From Sodalis sp. dw_96 (GTDB lineage Bacteria; Pseudomonadota; Gammaproteobacteria; Enterobacterales; Enterobacteriaceae): a stretch of DNA of 59,588 nucleotides. The stretch is taken from contig NZ_JAAVUT010000028.1 of assembly GCF_018449575.1 (NCBI RefSeq), forward strand, positions 1 through 59,588. The letters are read 5' to 3'. The notes beneath the pieces were generated by a model that was not told the origin of the DNA, made no database searches, and saw only the letters and a program-made list of their open reading frames with translations. Below are positions 1-8,961 of this stretch, in pieces. The position numbers and the translations under genes are program-made. The number at the start of each line of letters is the position of its first letter. Position 1 is the first letter of the stretch.

Positions 1-26
1 ATTTGTTGCACGATCGGTGATAGCGC

Positions 27-788
27 CTAGCGCGCCAGCCAGCCGCCGTCCACGGCGATGGTGTAGCCGTTGATATAATCCGATGCGGAGGAGGCGAGGA
101 ATACCGCCGGGCCTTTCAGGTCGGCGGGCAAACCCCAGCGGCCGGCGGGGATGCGTTCAAGGATTTCTTTGCTGCGTTCTTCATCCGCGCGCAGTTGCTG
201 CGTATTGTTGGTGGCCATATAACCCGGCGCCAGGGCGTTCACATTGATATTATGCTTAGCCCATTCATTGGCCAACAGCCGGGTCACGCCCATCACCGCG
301 CTTTTTGACGCGGTGTAGGAAGGAACCCGAATGCCACCCTGGAAGGAGAGCATGGAAGCGATATTGATAATTTTGCCGCCTTTGCCCTGCTTGATGAACT
401 GACGGGCCACGGCCTGGGACATAAAGAACACGGTTTTGATATTGATGTTCATGACATCGTCCCAATTCTTTTCGCTGAATTCGATGGCATCTTCGCGGCG
501 GATAATACCGGCGTTATTCACCAGGATATCTAGATGACCATATTCCTTCACCGCTTTTTCCACTATCGCGGGGATGCCGTCAGTTTTCATCAAATCGGCG
601 GTCAGGCTCAGGAAACGACGGCCCAGTGCGGTGACTTTGGCGATGGTTTCTTCCGGATCGACAATATTGACACCGACGATATCGCAGCCTGCTTCAGCCA
701 GGCCGATAGCCATACCCTGGCCCAAACCGGTGTCACAACCGGTGATCAGTGCCACTTTTCCTTTAAGATCAAATGTTTCTAAAATCAT
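27..788 (-). CDS. kduD: 2-dehydro-3-deoxy-D-gluconate 5-dehydrogenase (KduD)
   Basis: A cytoplasmic short-chain dehydrogenase that reduces 2,5-diketo-3-deoxygluconate to 2-keto-3-deoxygluconate with NAD(P)H in pectin and uronate breakdown. The 253-residue product shows the nucleotide-binding GCDTGLGQG near the N terminus, NNAG, and the catalytic YTASK. I chose the ATG at 788 because it gives the usual family length and MILETFDLKGK start, preceded by a GAGG-type ribosome site; an upstream ATG at 860 would add 24 unrelated residues. It lies 83 bases after kduI on the same strand, the usual pairing. Confidence 0.95.
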   Translation of the reverse strand: MILETFDLKGKVALITGCDTGLGQGMAIGLAEAGCDIVGVNIVDPEETIAKVTALGRRFLSLTADLMKTDGIPAIVEKAVKEYGHLDILVNNAGIIRREDAIEFSEKNWDDVMNINIKTVFFMSQAVARQFIKQGKGGKIINIASMLSFQGGIRVPSYTASKSAVMGVTRLLANEWAKHNINVNALAPGYMATNNTQQLRADEERSKEILERIPAGRWGLPADLKGPAVFLASSASDYINGYTIAVDGGWLAR

Positions 789-871
789 ACCTTGCCTCAT
801 TGATGGCGACCAAACCCAGCCGCCAAGACATATCAAAAAAACGCCGGAACAGGCCGGCACGAAGGACGGTA

Positions 872-1708
872 TTAGCGAATTTCGCTGACTTTGACGTGAT
901 CCATATCGTCAAATACCTGATTTTCGCCCACCATGCCCCAGATAAAGGTGTAGTTTTTCGTGCCGACGCCGGCGTGGATAGACCAGCTTGGCGAAATAAC
1001 CGCCTGCTCGTTATGTACCAGCAAATGACGGGTTTGCTGCGGCTGACCCATCATATGGAATACCGCGGTTTCATCGTCCATGTCGAAATAGAAGTAGACT
1101 TCCATACGCCGTTCATGGGTATGACAAGGCATGGTATTCCACAAATTGCCTTCGGCCAGTTTGGTCAGACCCATGGTCAACTGACAGGTGGGCAATACAT
1201 CGGGCACGATGAATTTATTGATGGTGCGCAGATTGCTGGTGGCGTTGTCGCCGATGGTTTGCGGCGAAGCCTCCGCCAGGGTGATTTTCCGGCTCGGATA
1301 AGTGGTATGTGCCGGGGCGCTGTTATAATAAAACTTGGCCGGTTTGGCGGCGTCCACGCTTGAGAATCGCACGTCCTTGGCGCCCATGCCGACATAAAGC
1401 GCTTCCTGATGGCCGATTTCATAGGTCTTGCCGTCCACCACGATAATCCCCGGGCCGCCGATATTGATAACGCCCAATTCCCGGCGTTCGAGAAAATAAC
1501 TCACGCCCAGCTGTTTGCCCACTTCGCTGCCGATGCTTACCGTTTTCGCCACCGGTTTAATGCCGCCGACTATGATACGGTCGATGTGGCTATAGGTCAT
1601 GGTGTAAGCATCGGCTTCAAAAATCTTTTCAATCAGAAATTGGCTGCGCAGCCCTTCGGTGTCCAGTTGTTTAGCGTGGTCACTGTGAATGCTTTGGCGG
1701 ACTTGCAT
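872..1708 (-). CDS. kduI: 5-dehydro-4-deoxy-D-glucuronate isomerase (KduI)
   Basis: Isomerises 5-keto-4-deoxyuronate to 2,5-diketo-3-deoxygluconate, the step before KduD. At 278 residues it matches the E. coli protein in length and along its full sequence ([20 protein letters not shown] start). It is a bicupin metal enzyme; the metal-ligand stretch [13 protein letters not shown] is present. First gene of a kduI-kduD operon reading leftward, with a KdgR-like operator about 95 bases upstream of its start. Confidence 0.95.
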   Translation of the reverse strand: MQVRQSIHSDHAKQLDTEGLRSQFLIEKIFEADAYTMTYSHIDRIIVGGIKPVAKTVSIGSEVGKQLGVSYFLERRELGVINIGGPGIIVVDGKTYEIGHQEALYVGMGAKDVRFSSVDAAKPAKFYYNSAPAHTTYPSRKITLAEASPQTIGDNATSNLRTINKFIVPDVLPTCQLTMGLTKLAEGNLWNTMPCHTHERRMEVYFYFDMDDETAVFHMMGQPQQTRHLLVHNEQAVISPSWSIHAGVGTKNYTFIWGMVGENQVFDDMDHVKVSEIR

Positions 1709-1802
1709 GATGGTAATGCCTCTCTATCAGAACATGTTAGGGAAGAGGGTATTCTCTCTATTGATATTGGAATCATAGAGCGAGAGGGATGCGAATTCAA
1801 TA

Positions 1803-1825
1803 AAAATGAAATAATGTTTTATTTA
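1803..1825. promoter_or_regulatory. Candidate KdgR operator
   Basis: An AT-rich imperfect palindrome (core AATGAAATAATGTTTTATT) that resembles the KdgR box of enterobacterial pectin genes, with two GAAA/TTTT-type half sites. It lies in the divergent gap between kduI (start 1708) and kdgF (start 1947), where one repressor could control both transcripts. The site is seen in the sequence; the regulator assignment rests on the established KdgR regulon and was not tested. Confidence 0.65.
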
Positions 1826-1946
1826 TTTTATGAGAGGGGTCATGATTTTGGCGCTTTCAGGTTTTCTTCCGGTCGCTATCCTCTACAATAGCGTAATACA
1901 TGACTATTTTTTCTTTAAATGATGGCCCTTGGCTAGCGGGAGCGGT

Positions 1947-2282
1947 ATGAAAACCTTTTTTATCGATGATGAAACACCTTGGGAAGTTATCGGCGACGGT
2001 GTAAAGCGCAAGGTCATGACCTGGAGCGATGATTTGATGATGGTCTGTGTCCATTTTGCCAAGGGGGCGGTCGGCATCCCCCATCGGCACGACATCCACG
2101 ACCAGATTGCCTATGTGGCCGCCGGCAGTTTCGACGTGGAGATTGACGGGGAAAAACGGCGATTAAAAACCGGGGATGCCTATCGGGCGGTGAAACACCA
2201 GATGCATGGCGTGGTGGCCTTGGAAGATAATAGCGTGCTGATTGATACATTTACACCCAAACGGGCTGATTTTCTCTCATAA
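1947..2282 (+). CDS. kdgF: KdgF-type cupin, uronate-opening protein
   Basis: A 111-residue single-domain cupin matching KdgF, which converts 4,5-unsaturated uronates from pectin or alginate oligomers to the linear keto-uronate used by KduI. The metal-binding cupin motif PHRHDIHDQIAYVAAG is near the middle, followed by the GDAYRAVKHQMHG second motif. The ATG at 1947 has GGGAG at a good distance; an in-frame TTG at 1929 is less likely. It diverges from kduI, so pathway steps are clustered around one probable KdgR operator. Confidence 0.85.
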   Translation: MKTFFIDDETPWEVIGDGVKRKVMTWSDDLMMVCVHFAKGAVGIPHRHDIHDQIAYVAAGSFDVEIDGEKRRLKTGDAYRAVKHQMHGVVALEDNSVLIDTFTPKRADFLS

Positions 2283-2332
2283 CATCCTCTCGGTTTACGC
2301 TCCGCCCCGGCTGTCTCAGGGCGGATAGCGCC

Positions 2333-2998
2333 TCAAAGAATATGTTCAGCGGTCAGGTTCAGCAACGAGTCAAGCTTGGTATCGGCGACCACCCAGCGGG
2401 GATCGGCGCGGTAAGCGGGATCGGGCACCACGATGGAGCGCATGCGCGCCGCTTTGGTGGCAATCATGCCGTTAAACGAATCCTCAAGGGTGGAGCAGCG
2501 CTCAGGCAGCGCATCCAGCTTGGCCGCCGCCTGAAGATAGACTTCAGGGTGTGGTTTGCTGTAGGGCAGATGTTCCGCCGACGCGAGTTCGGCAAAATAA
2601 TGGCGCAAGGCGAAAATCTCCAGCACGTTTTCGAGCATAAACAGCGGAGATGCCGAGGCCAAGCCGATCTTCAGCCCACAGTCCCGGGCGGTTTCCAAGG
2701 CTTGTTGCACCCCAGGCAGCAGCGGGCGCTGTTTATCTATCAGCATAACGGCGCGCTGGATTATCCGCAGGGTGACGTCGTCCAGCGAGACGTCTTGCCA
2801 TGGGCTGGCCTGGTACCATAATTTCACCACTTGGTCGATACGCAATCCCAACGTATCCGGCAGATTTTCTCCATTGGCGGTATCCACCCCCATGGCGGCG
2901 AACACATCCAGCTCCGCCTGGTGCCAGAGGGGTTCTGAATCAATAATCAGTCCATCCATATCAAAAATCAGGGCTTCCTGCGGTATTGTTGTGGGCAT
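2333..2998 (-). CDS. hxpB: Hexitol/2-deoxyglucose-6-phosphate phosphatase, HAD family (HxpB/YniC)
   Basis: A haloacid-dehalogenase-type sugar phosphatase of 221 residues, close to E. coli YniC/HxpB. HAD motif I is FDMDGLIIDSEP near residue 13, with the nucleophile and acid/base aspartates. Motif II lies in GLASASP, the lysine of motif III in LPYSKPHPEVY, and the motif IV region in LEDSFNGMIA. The cap domain is the helical stretch after motif I. It sits next to yniB and yniA as in E. coli, supporting a vertically inherited block. Confidence 0.92.
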   Translation of the reverse strand: MPTTIPQEALIFDMDGLIIDSEPLWHQAELDVFAAMGVDTANGENLPDTLGLRIDQVVKLWYQASPWQDVSLDDVTLRIIQRAVMLIDKQRPLLPGVQQALETARDCGLKIGLASASPLFMLENVLEIFALRHYFAELASAEHLPYSKPHPEVYLQAAAKLDALPERCSTLEDSFNGMIATKAARMRSIVVPDPAYRADPRWVVADTKLDSLLNLTAEHIL

Positions 2999-3167
2999 TC
3001 CACATGCTCCTGTATGGCTAAAATATCAGTGAAACAGGGTAGCATTGTTCTCGAAAAAATGGGATGGCGATCGGTTGTAACAGATTCATCAAAAACAACG
3101 CAGCAAAAAAGGTAAATTATAGATAAACTTAAGCGTTCTGGTTGGCGTCGATTAACGAGGGGAGCAC

Positions 3168-3713
3168 ATGACGTATCAACAAGCTGGTCGCCTGGCCGTG
3201 ATAAAACGGCTTGCGGGATGGATAATATTTATACCGGCTTTAATTTCCACACTGATTTCCATACTGAAATTCCTTTACCAGCATAGTGAGCAAAATAAAG
3301 GCATCAATGCGGTAATGGCCGATTTTTTCCACGTAATCATTGATATGATGCGTTTTAATACCTCTTTCCTGAATGTGTTTTGGTTCAATTCTCCTCAGCC
3401 GGTGTTTGATAATGGCTTTTTCTTCGGCAATATCGGTTTCTGGATAATTTATCTGTTGATTTTTGTCGGACTGGCATTACAGGCCTCCGGCGCCCGGATG
3501 TCGCGTCAGGTCCGGTTTATCCGCGAAGGGATTGAAAATCAAATGGTGCTGGAACGTGCGAAAGGGACGGAAGGCATTAGCCGTCCGCAGCTGGAGGAAA
3601 AAATTGTCATGCCGCGCCATACCATCCTGCTGCAGGTTTTTCCCCTGTACATTTTACCCATCATTATCGCCGTAGTGGGTTATTTTATCCTCAAACTGCT
3701 CGGCATGCTGTAA
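3168..3713 (+). CDS. yniB: YniB family inner-membrane protein
   Basis: A 181-residue membrane protein of unknown function, matching the E. coli yniB family in size and place. Hydrophobic segments are visible around residues 19-37, 85-101 and 152-177, with a charged cytoplasmic-looking stretch (residues 105-145) between the last two. A GAGGGGAG ribosome site precedes the ATG. It is divergent from hxpB and convergent with yniA, the arrangement known from E. coli and relatives. Confidence 0.88.
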   Translation: MTYQQAGRLAVIKRLAGWIIFIPALISTLISILKFLYQHSEQNKGINAVMADFFHVIIDMMRFNTSFLNVFWFNSPQPVFDNGFFFGNIGFWIIYLLIFVGLALQASGARMSRQVRFIREGIENQMVLERAKGTEGISRPQLEEKIVMPRHTILLQVFPLYILPIIIAVVGYFILKLLGML

Positions 3714-3749
3714 CGGCAAAACCTTGTCCGGGGCGAATGATTCCCCGGG

Positions 3750-4616
3750 CTATTCATCATGGCTTAATACCCGATCCAGCGCCTGACCGGCAACGTTAAT
3801 ATGCTGGTCGCCGAACAAATTGGCACGGTTAAGCAAATAATAGAGCTGGTAAACAGGCTGCCGGCGGATAAAACCTCTATCCAGCGGCCAGATGCTCTGA
3901 TAACCGTCATAAATTTGCGGCCGCAGCTCAGGATATAAAGGCAACATCGCCAAATCGCATTCCCGATCGCCCCAATAGCAGGCCGGATCGTATAAAAAGC
4001 TGCCGCCGGCGCTATTGGCGCAGTTATCGGGCCATAAATCACCGTGCAGCAGGGAGGGCTGCGGTTGATGCTCATGGAGCAACTCTTCTGTCCGGGCAAT
4101 TATCCTGTCGATATCGCCGTAAATCAGCCCCTTTTCCGCCGCCAGCTGTAACTGCCATCCGATACGCTGTTCAGCAAAAAATATCGACCAGCGTCGCTGC
4201 CAGGCATTGGGTTGGGTGAGGGTGGATAGGTCATTATCAAAGTCAAGTCCGAACTGGGGCTGCTCGCTCCATTGATGCAGCTTCGCCAACTGTTGTCCGA
4301 GGCAATAGGCTCCATGGGCGTCAAAAGGTCGTTTCGCTATATATTCCATGATCAGAAAGCTATTATCCCGCTCGCTGCCGACGCCATAGATTTTCGGCAC
4401 GCGCACGGTTTTACTGCGTCCCAACATGTCTAATTGATCCGCCTCATTGGTGAATTTTTGCAATAGTTCGCGGCTGTCGCTTTTTACGAAGATTTCATGG
4501 GAACCGTAGCGGAGATACCACGCGCGATGTAATTCTCCTCCCGGTAACTCCCTGCGTTCATGTATTTCATCACGGGTAAAATTCTCGGCCAGCATGTTGT
4601 CAATGGCGTGCCACAT
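3750..4616 (-). CDS. yniA: Fructosamine-kinase-family protein (YniA)
   Basis: A cytosolic protein of the fructosamine/ketosamine-3-kinase family, thought to phosphorylate glycated amines; E. coli YniA is the close relative. The kinase-like catalytic stretch LLHGDLWPDNC and the downstream YDPACYWGDRECDLAM (metal-binding Asp region) are intact. The start is a choice between ATG 4622 and ATG 4616: the AGGGGG box is spaced correctly only for 4616, which also gives the family-like MWHAI start (288 residues). Confidence 0.9.
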   Translation of the reverse strand: MWHAIDNMLAENFTRDEIHERRELPGGELHRAWYLRYGSHEIFVKSDSRELLQKFTNEADQLDMLGRSKTVRVPKIYGVGSERDNSFLIMEYIAKRPFDAHGAYCLGQQLAKLHQWSEQPQFGLDFDNDLSTLTQPNAWQRRWSIFFAEQRIGWQLQLAAEKGLIYGDIDRIIARTEELLHEHQPQPSLLHGDLWPDNCANSAGGSFLYDPACYWGDRECDLAMLPLYPELRPQIYDGYQSIWPLDRGFIRRQPVYQLYYLLNRANLFGDQHINVAGQALDRVLSHDE

Positions 4617-4964
4617 CGTCATTTCCCCCTAAGGTTGCTCTACCGATTAAAGTCCGAATCGCTTTACTGACTATAGTCGCATCGGCTTACCCGCCAATGA
4701 TGGGGCGGCGACAGCTGATTGAACAAAACCGGTAACGCCTCGGCCGTTAATATCGGCTCGAACCGGGTTCAAAAGAGAAGGGCGCGCCAGGGAAACCCAA
4801 TGTATCCCACTTAAGGGATTCTCACTGGTGGCGCTTGAAATGAGTGTTGGGGCTAAGCCCCACAATGTCAACAGATTATTGAGGGTCTTTGTACGTTTTT
4901 TGGCCGGGGCGGGCGGCTTTGATCGGTTTGCTTGAGCCCCGGCACACCCGCCCTATGGCGGCCC
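4617..4964. other. Intergenic region between yniA and pfkB, no gene seen
   Basis: About 350 bases without a supported gene. It contains a perfect 15-base palindrome, TGGGGCTAAGCCCCA at 4849-4863, and must hold the yniA promoter and the pfkB 3' end. The short open frames here have no coding character. Whether a decayed gene once lay here cannot be told from the sequence. Confidence 0.5.
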
Positions 4965-5906
4965 TCAGGCGGTAAGATCCTTGCGGAGATAGTCGTAAAT
5001 GCGCAGTGTATCGTCCAGGGTGCATAGCCTGGTGCCCTTATGCAGGGTAGCCGCGCTGCCCGCCGCCACGCCGTAACGCGCCATATCCAGCAGATCGGCG
5101 CCTTCAGCCAGCTTCAGCGTCATGGCCCCCACCATACTGTCCCCGGCGCCGACGGTACTCATCTTTTTGACCGGCGGCGGCACTACCTGAAACACGCGAT
5201 CTTTATCCGCGGCCAATGCCCCCTGCGGACCGAGGGAAACCACGACGCGCTCGGTTTTGCCCTGGGCGATAATCTCCAGAGCGGCTTGCCTTACCGCATC
5301 GGGATCGTCCAGATTACGCTTCACCAGCTCCGCCAACTCTTTCTGATTCGGCTTGACCAACGCAAGATTGCCGATATCCAAACAGGCCTTCAGGGCCGGA
5401 CCTGAACTGTCGACGACGCAGCGCAGACCGCAGCGCTGGGCTTCACGCAGCAAATGCTGCAGATTTTCCACGCTGATGCCCGGCGGCAGGCTACCGCTGA
5501 CAACGAACAGGGAATTTTTCGGCAAACCGGACAGCCGTTGTTCAAAAAGAGCGAATTCATCGTCTGTCAGATGCGCGCCGGGCATAACGAAACGATACTG
5601 CTCGCCGGTGCTTTCCACATGTACGTGAAGGTTCTGCCGGGTCCAGTCTTTGGTTTCGATGGCATCGGTGGTGATTCCTTCCGCCCTGAGCAGCTCGGTC
5701 AGATGGCGTCCGGTGGGGCCGCCAATGGGAAACAACGCCGTGGCGTCTCCCCCTAAATGCACAATCGCCCGCGCCACGTTAATACCGCCGCCGCCCGGTT
5801 CAAACAGCGGAGCGGTGCAACGCAACTTTCCTTCCGCATAAAGGCGGTCGGTCGTCGTGGCACTGTCCAGGGACGGGGCCAGGGTCAGGGTGGTTATCGG
5901 TATCAT
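4965..5906 (-). CDS. pfkB: 6-phosphofructokinase II (PfkB)
   Basis: The minor, ribokinase-family phosphofructokinase, which phosphorylates fructose-6-phosphate at C1 in glycolysis. The 313-residue product shows the substrate-binding GGGGINVAR near residue 37, NQKEL, and the GAGDSMVGAM anion hole with the catalytic aspartate in the C-terminal third. The ATG at 5906 follows AGGAGAG and gives the expected TLTLAPSLDSAT start; a longer frame from 5981 adds unrelated residues. It keeps its usual closeness to yniA. Confidence 0.95.
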   Translation of the reverse strand: MIPITTLTLAPSLDSATTTDRLYAEGKLRCTAPLFEPGGGGINVARAIVHLGGDATALFPIGGPTGRHLTELLRAEGITTDAIETKDWTRQNLHVHVESTGEQYRFVMPGAHLTDDEFALFEQRLSGLPKNSLFVVSGSLPPGISVENLQHLLREAQRCGLRCVVDSSGPALKACLDIGNLALVKPNQKELAELVKRNLDDPDAVRQAALEIIAQGKTERVVVSLGPQGALAADKDRVFQVVPPPVKKMSTVGAGDSMVGAMTLKLAEGADLLDMARYGVAAGSAATLHKGTRLCTLDDTLRIYDYLRKDLTA

Positions 5907-6061
5907 AATACTCTCCTTGCAACCAATGTGACCGCCAGCATAACACCCTTTGTAATCCGGCTCTTTAGGGTAAAAAGTCATTTACCGGTTTTTTAAAATA
6001 ATGGCTAAAGATTTTTTGGCGGTGTCCGATATATCCGTAGACAACTAAGACGGGGGATGCC

Positions 6062-6166
6062 ATGAGTGTAAAATCTGAACAACGTTGGAAGTGGATTAGT
6101 CTGCTTTTGCTGGCCGTGCTGGTGGGATTAACTGGCGTGTTATTCAAGACCAATGTGCCGATGTAA
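6062..6166 (+). CDS. Small single-pass membrane protein (34 aa)
   Basis: A short gene coding a 34-residue peptide with a charged N terminus (MSVKSEQRWKW) and one hydrophobic helix (about residues 12-28, LLLLAVLVGLTGVLF). A G-rich ribosome site precedes the ATG, and a terminator hairpin follows about 85 bases later. It resembles the class of tiny inner-membrane proteins found next to pfkB in enterobacteria, but I cannot name it. The frame, RBS and terminator support expression. Confidence 0.55.
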   Translation: MSVKSEQRWKWISLLLLAVLVGLTGVLFKTNVPM

Positions 6167-6250
6167 CATTAAGGGTTAACATCGTTACAGGGTTGTTTGT
6201 TGCGGTAAATCCTAGAGTGGGATGTGATCCAACACATGTATTTGACGGGA

Positions 6251-6287
6251 AATAGGGTCTAAAAACTGATCCAGATCCTATTTTTTT
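6251..6287 (+). terminator. Intrinsic terminator
   Basis: Imperfect hairpin with arms AATAGGGTC (6251-6259) and GATCCTATT (6274-6282), followed by seven T. It is placed to end the transcript of the 34-residue membrane-protein gene and separates it from the next tiny gene. Confidence 0.7.
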
Positions 6288-6343
6288 AGCCGGGAAAGTC
6301 GTAGGATTATTCTTAAAAGATGTCAGGTAAATGTGAGGTTGTT

Positions 6344-6430
6344 ATGGATTATTTCTATCGGTTAACACTGCCCAGCATAGTATTGATATGTATGGCTTTT
6401 TGGGTCGCTGTCGTTACTGCGTTGGTGTAA
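6344..6430 (+). CDS. Small hydrophobic peptide (28 aa)
   Basis: A 28-residue open frame with an N-terminal MDYFYR and one membrane helix covering almost all the rest (LPSIVLICMAFWVAVVTALV). The ribosome site GAGG lies five bases before the ATG, and a strong hairpin follows the stop by 30 bases. Translation signals are good for such a small gene, but no named family is recognised. Confidence 0.45.
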   Translation: MDYFYRLTLPSIVLICMAFWVAVVTALV

Positions 6431-6460
6431 AAAACTCCATAATGACTAGCTGATTCCCAC

Positions 6461-6480
6461 AAACCCGCTTCGGCGGGTTT
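6461..6480 (+). terminator. Intrinsic terminator (TTCG loop)
   Basis: Perfect hairpin AAACCCGC-TTCG-GCGGGTTT just after the 28-residue gene. The symmetrical A/T flanks would let it work in both directions. It marks the end of the conserved chromosomal block. Confidence 0.75.
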
Positions 6481-6629
6481 GCTGCTTTATGGTGCAAGCA
6501 AAGATTTTTCACTTGACACCCACACTCACATGATAAAGAGCTGTTGAGCACGAATTAAGAGGATGTTAATCCTTTTGTGAAATCGCTAAAGTCCCGATCG
6601 TCTCATTAACATCTCTTACTTCTATTCCA

Positions 6630-7562
6630 TCATGGCCGTTGGTAGAGAGTCTTTCCCGGCAATACGCCAAGAATATCCCTGCCTGTTTCAAGTAGCCGAG
6701 GATGACGATTTAACGCTTCGTTTATCTCTGTTTCGCTGAGTCTGTTGAGGTTATTTTTTTTAAGACAGATTGCCAACCGTATCATCACAAATACTAATCC
6801 ATATTTTTCCGCCAATGGCGCGTTGCTTGAATATCGATCGGCCATTTTAAGTAAAATACCAAACTTTTCACTATCCAGCTCGGTTTTATAAATAGGAATG
6901 GTGAGAATATCACTTCCCTCCTGAAGATTATGTAACTTTATGGTGCTTGCGCCGGCAAATATTCGCTTTATTGCATCGCTTTGCGCCATCACCGCCTTCC
7001 TCCACTTAAGCAGCGCTGTGGCTATGGGGTTGTTGCCCACAAGGTGAAGGGGGAAATTTTCGCCATCATAGTAGCCTATATAGTGAGCAATGCCAGCCTG
7101 GTCATCTTGTCGGGGAATGATACAACCCAGCGCAATGGTGCCCAGGGGAAAAGGGGTATAGGGCTTTTGTCCGCTTTGCGTTAATTCTACAATCACAGTT
7201 TTTTTTAATTCGTCGGATAAATCTTTTTGTTGAAGCTGCAATGCTATGCATAATTGCTTTTCATGTGGACGCAAAGCGGTGAGAGAGAAATTTATTTCCT
7301 GGTATTCACGATAAATTTCCAGTAGCGGACGCAAGGACGTTCCCTTTACCGCAGCGACAAAATGGGAATAGTCAGGCTCTTTCAAATACGATGCTATGGC
7401 TTCGGTGATAGCCGGAATGCGATGGAAAATGTCCTGCGGACTGTTTTTCACTGCAATAGCCTCCCTGATGTGACGTTGCGGAGTATTCGATGAAATTGAT
7501 AATTGCTGAATATTATTTACATAATTATTCGTTGTTTGTGCTGCTAATTTTATGGTGTCCAT
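6630..7562 (-). CDS. Unrecognised 310-aa protein, possible secreted effector
   Basis: I do not recognise this protein. It is a soluble-looking 310-residue product with no signal peptide or membrane segment. The first 40 residues are rich in Asn, Gln, Ser and Thr with few acidic residues (MDTIKLAAQTTNNYVNNIQQ), a composition common in type III effectors but not diagnostic. Base composition is clearly more AT-rich than the pfkB block. ATG 7562 is preferred over the in-frame TTG at 7571; the ribosome site is weak. It stands alone between a terminator and an AT-rich region, beside the prophage edge, so lateral acquisition is plausible. Confidence 0.6.
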   Translation of the reverse strand: MDTIKLAAQTTNNYVNNIQQLSISSNTPQRHIREAIAVKNSPQDIFHRIPAITEAIASYLKEPDYSHFVAAVKGTSLRPLLEIYREYQEINFSLTALRPHEKQLCIALQLQQKDLSDELKKTVIVELTQSGQKPYTPFPLGTIALGCIIPRQDDQAGIAHYIGYYDGENFPLHLVGNNPIATALLKWRKAVMAQSDAIKRIFAGASTIKLHNLQEGSDILTIPIYKTELDSEKFGILLKMADRYSSNAPLAEKYGLVFVMIRLAICLKKNNLNRLSETEINEALNRHPRLLETGRDILGVLPGKTLYQRP

Positions 7563-8486
7563 TATTTTCAACTCTTTTAGGAAAAAAATATTATATATAG
7601 AATTTATTTTTTTAAAACAGTGCTAGAAGTTGAAAAATCTCGGTGGAGGACAGACATAATAATATTAACGAAAATCTGATAATTTTAGCATGTTAAAAAT
7701 GACCTCGGTTAGTGAGGCTCTACTATAATTAGAGAGAACATTTTATCGCACCGAATTTAATTGCCGGATGTAGCAGCCTAAAGGGTGGGTTGCAATGGGG
7801 TTAAACCGTCGATCTTAAGACCGGAAGTTTCATTTTATATGGCGTTATGTAGCTTCAATCTCACCCTGTATTTTTGCCAGATGAAGCTCATAATCTTCTT
7901 TAATGCTTGTAATATCCGTCACTTGCCGAGCAATGGCATGCTGCTGTTTTTGCGCATGCTTCCTGGCCTGCTCCTCTGGTCTGGCTGCACTATGCCTTAT
8001 TCCGGCAGTGTGGCGGGTCGCCATGGAACGGGAAATGGTAGTTGAAAAATGGGCTTTGGTATTTTGCATATCGGCGTATAGGTTACAATTACACCACAAG
8101 TCATTACAATTCTTTCTTCCATATGTAAAACCTTTTTTATGAGTGAAATAATTATTTTTTTAAAATTTAATAAATTTCTAAAAATTTACTAAATTAAATT
8201 TGGCATAAAAATAATAACCAGAAATAAACGAAGCATGTAAATTTCAATTAAAAAATAATTATTTGTTTGAAAGAGATATTTTATGCGGTTGATATTATTT
8301 TTTGAAAATATAATTTATTATATTATTGAATATATTTATTGAATTTAATAATAATAAAAGCTCACATAAAGCCAGTGATTAACTTATGCGAGGAATTCGC
8401 AGGCAAGAACTTGATACCTGCATCAATAGAGTTAATAGCATTCAAAGCTTGAATGTTGGTGCTTCGCCTAGGCCAGTTTCCAGTGA

Positions 8487-8519
8487 AAGGCGTTCTGAAG
8501 GCGTTCTGAAGGCGTTCTG
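8487..8519. repeat. Three tandem copies of an 11-bp unit
   Basis: The unit AAGGCGTTCTG occurs three times in a row without change (8487-8497, 8498-8508, 8509-8519) in non-coding DNA about 440 bases before the integrase. The role is unknown. The 11-base period is close to one helical turn, so each copy presents the same DNA face. Confidence 0.85.
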
Positions 8520-8925
8520 AAGCGTGAAGCCTTACCTCTCATATCTTCTGAAAAAAAAAGGTTGTGAACTGCGCGCTCGCCGGCAACTTCAGGCATCATC
8601 GCCAGCATTGATTTTTTTTTGTAGATAGCCCTAACATCAAGGTGTTACTATTCCGATAAGTTGTCGTGTCATTCAGCGGTGCATTTGAAAGCGGGTACGC
8701 CGCTGTGTATGTATTTCGTAAAGTATAACGAGATAGCACCATCAACACATTGATTTTATTAATGAATTAAGCCTTGTATGTGATCTTGCGTGTAAGTCAA
8801 AACTGCCGTTTCCCTCGATTCCTCGCTGTTTCAATCCGTAACCCTACCTCTTTGTCCTGCCTACAAAAAATCAGTTTTGTTGTTCCATCCCGTTTCAATC
8901 TAATCCTGTTTGTGCCATAAGATTT

Positions 8926-8948
8926 GTGTACCAAATCGTGTACCAAAT
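8926..8948. repeat. Direct repeat of GTGTACCAAAT before the integrase
   Basis: Two identical 11-base copies (8926-8936 and 8938-8948) separated by one base, ending 13 bases before the integrase start. They could be integrase arm-type sites or part of the left attachment region. The matching right end of the prophage lies outside the window, so the attachment core cannot be proven. Confidence 0.5.
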
Positions 8949-8961
8949 TTATGGGGATAAA

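Larger units (their letters stand above)
7563..8961. other. AT-rich region between the 310-aa gene and the integrase
   Basis: About 1.4 kb with no gene I can support. The part from roughly 8140 to 8370 is extremely AT-rich with runs of A and T, and would be a natural target for H-NS-like silencing. A minus-strand frame near 7845-8069 codes a Lys/Gln/Glu-rich peptide, but it lacks a convincing start and the upstream ATG at 8122 is in another frame, so it may be a broken gene. The left junction of the prophage should lie in the right-hand part of this region. Confidence 0.5.

Noticed and set aside
27..860. Longer KduD from the ATG at 860
   Set aside because: The extra 24 residues are unlike the family, and the ATG at 788 has a proper ribosome site.
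4849..4863. Palindrome as terminator of pfkB or yniA
   Set aside because: The arms are perfect, but no T run follows on either strand.
7845..8099. Minus-strand frame coding a Lys/Gln/Glu-rich peptide
   Set aside because: Starts only at TTG, with the nearby ATG in another frame and no ribosome site; possibly a gene remnant, described with the AT-rich region.
8487..8519. CRISPR-like array
   Set aside because: The repeats are directly adjacent with no spacers; no other repeat-spacer pattern was seen in the window.
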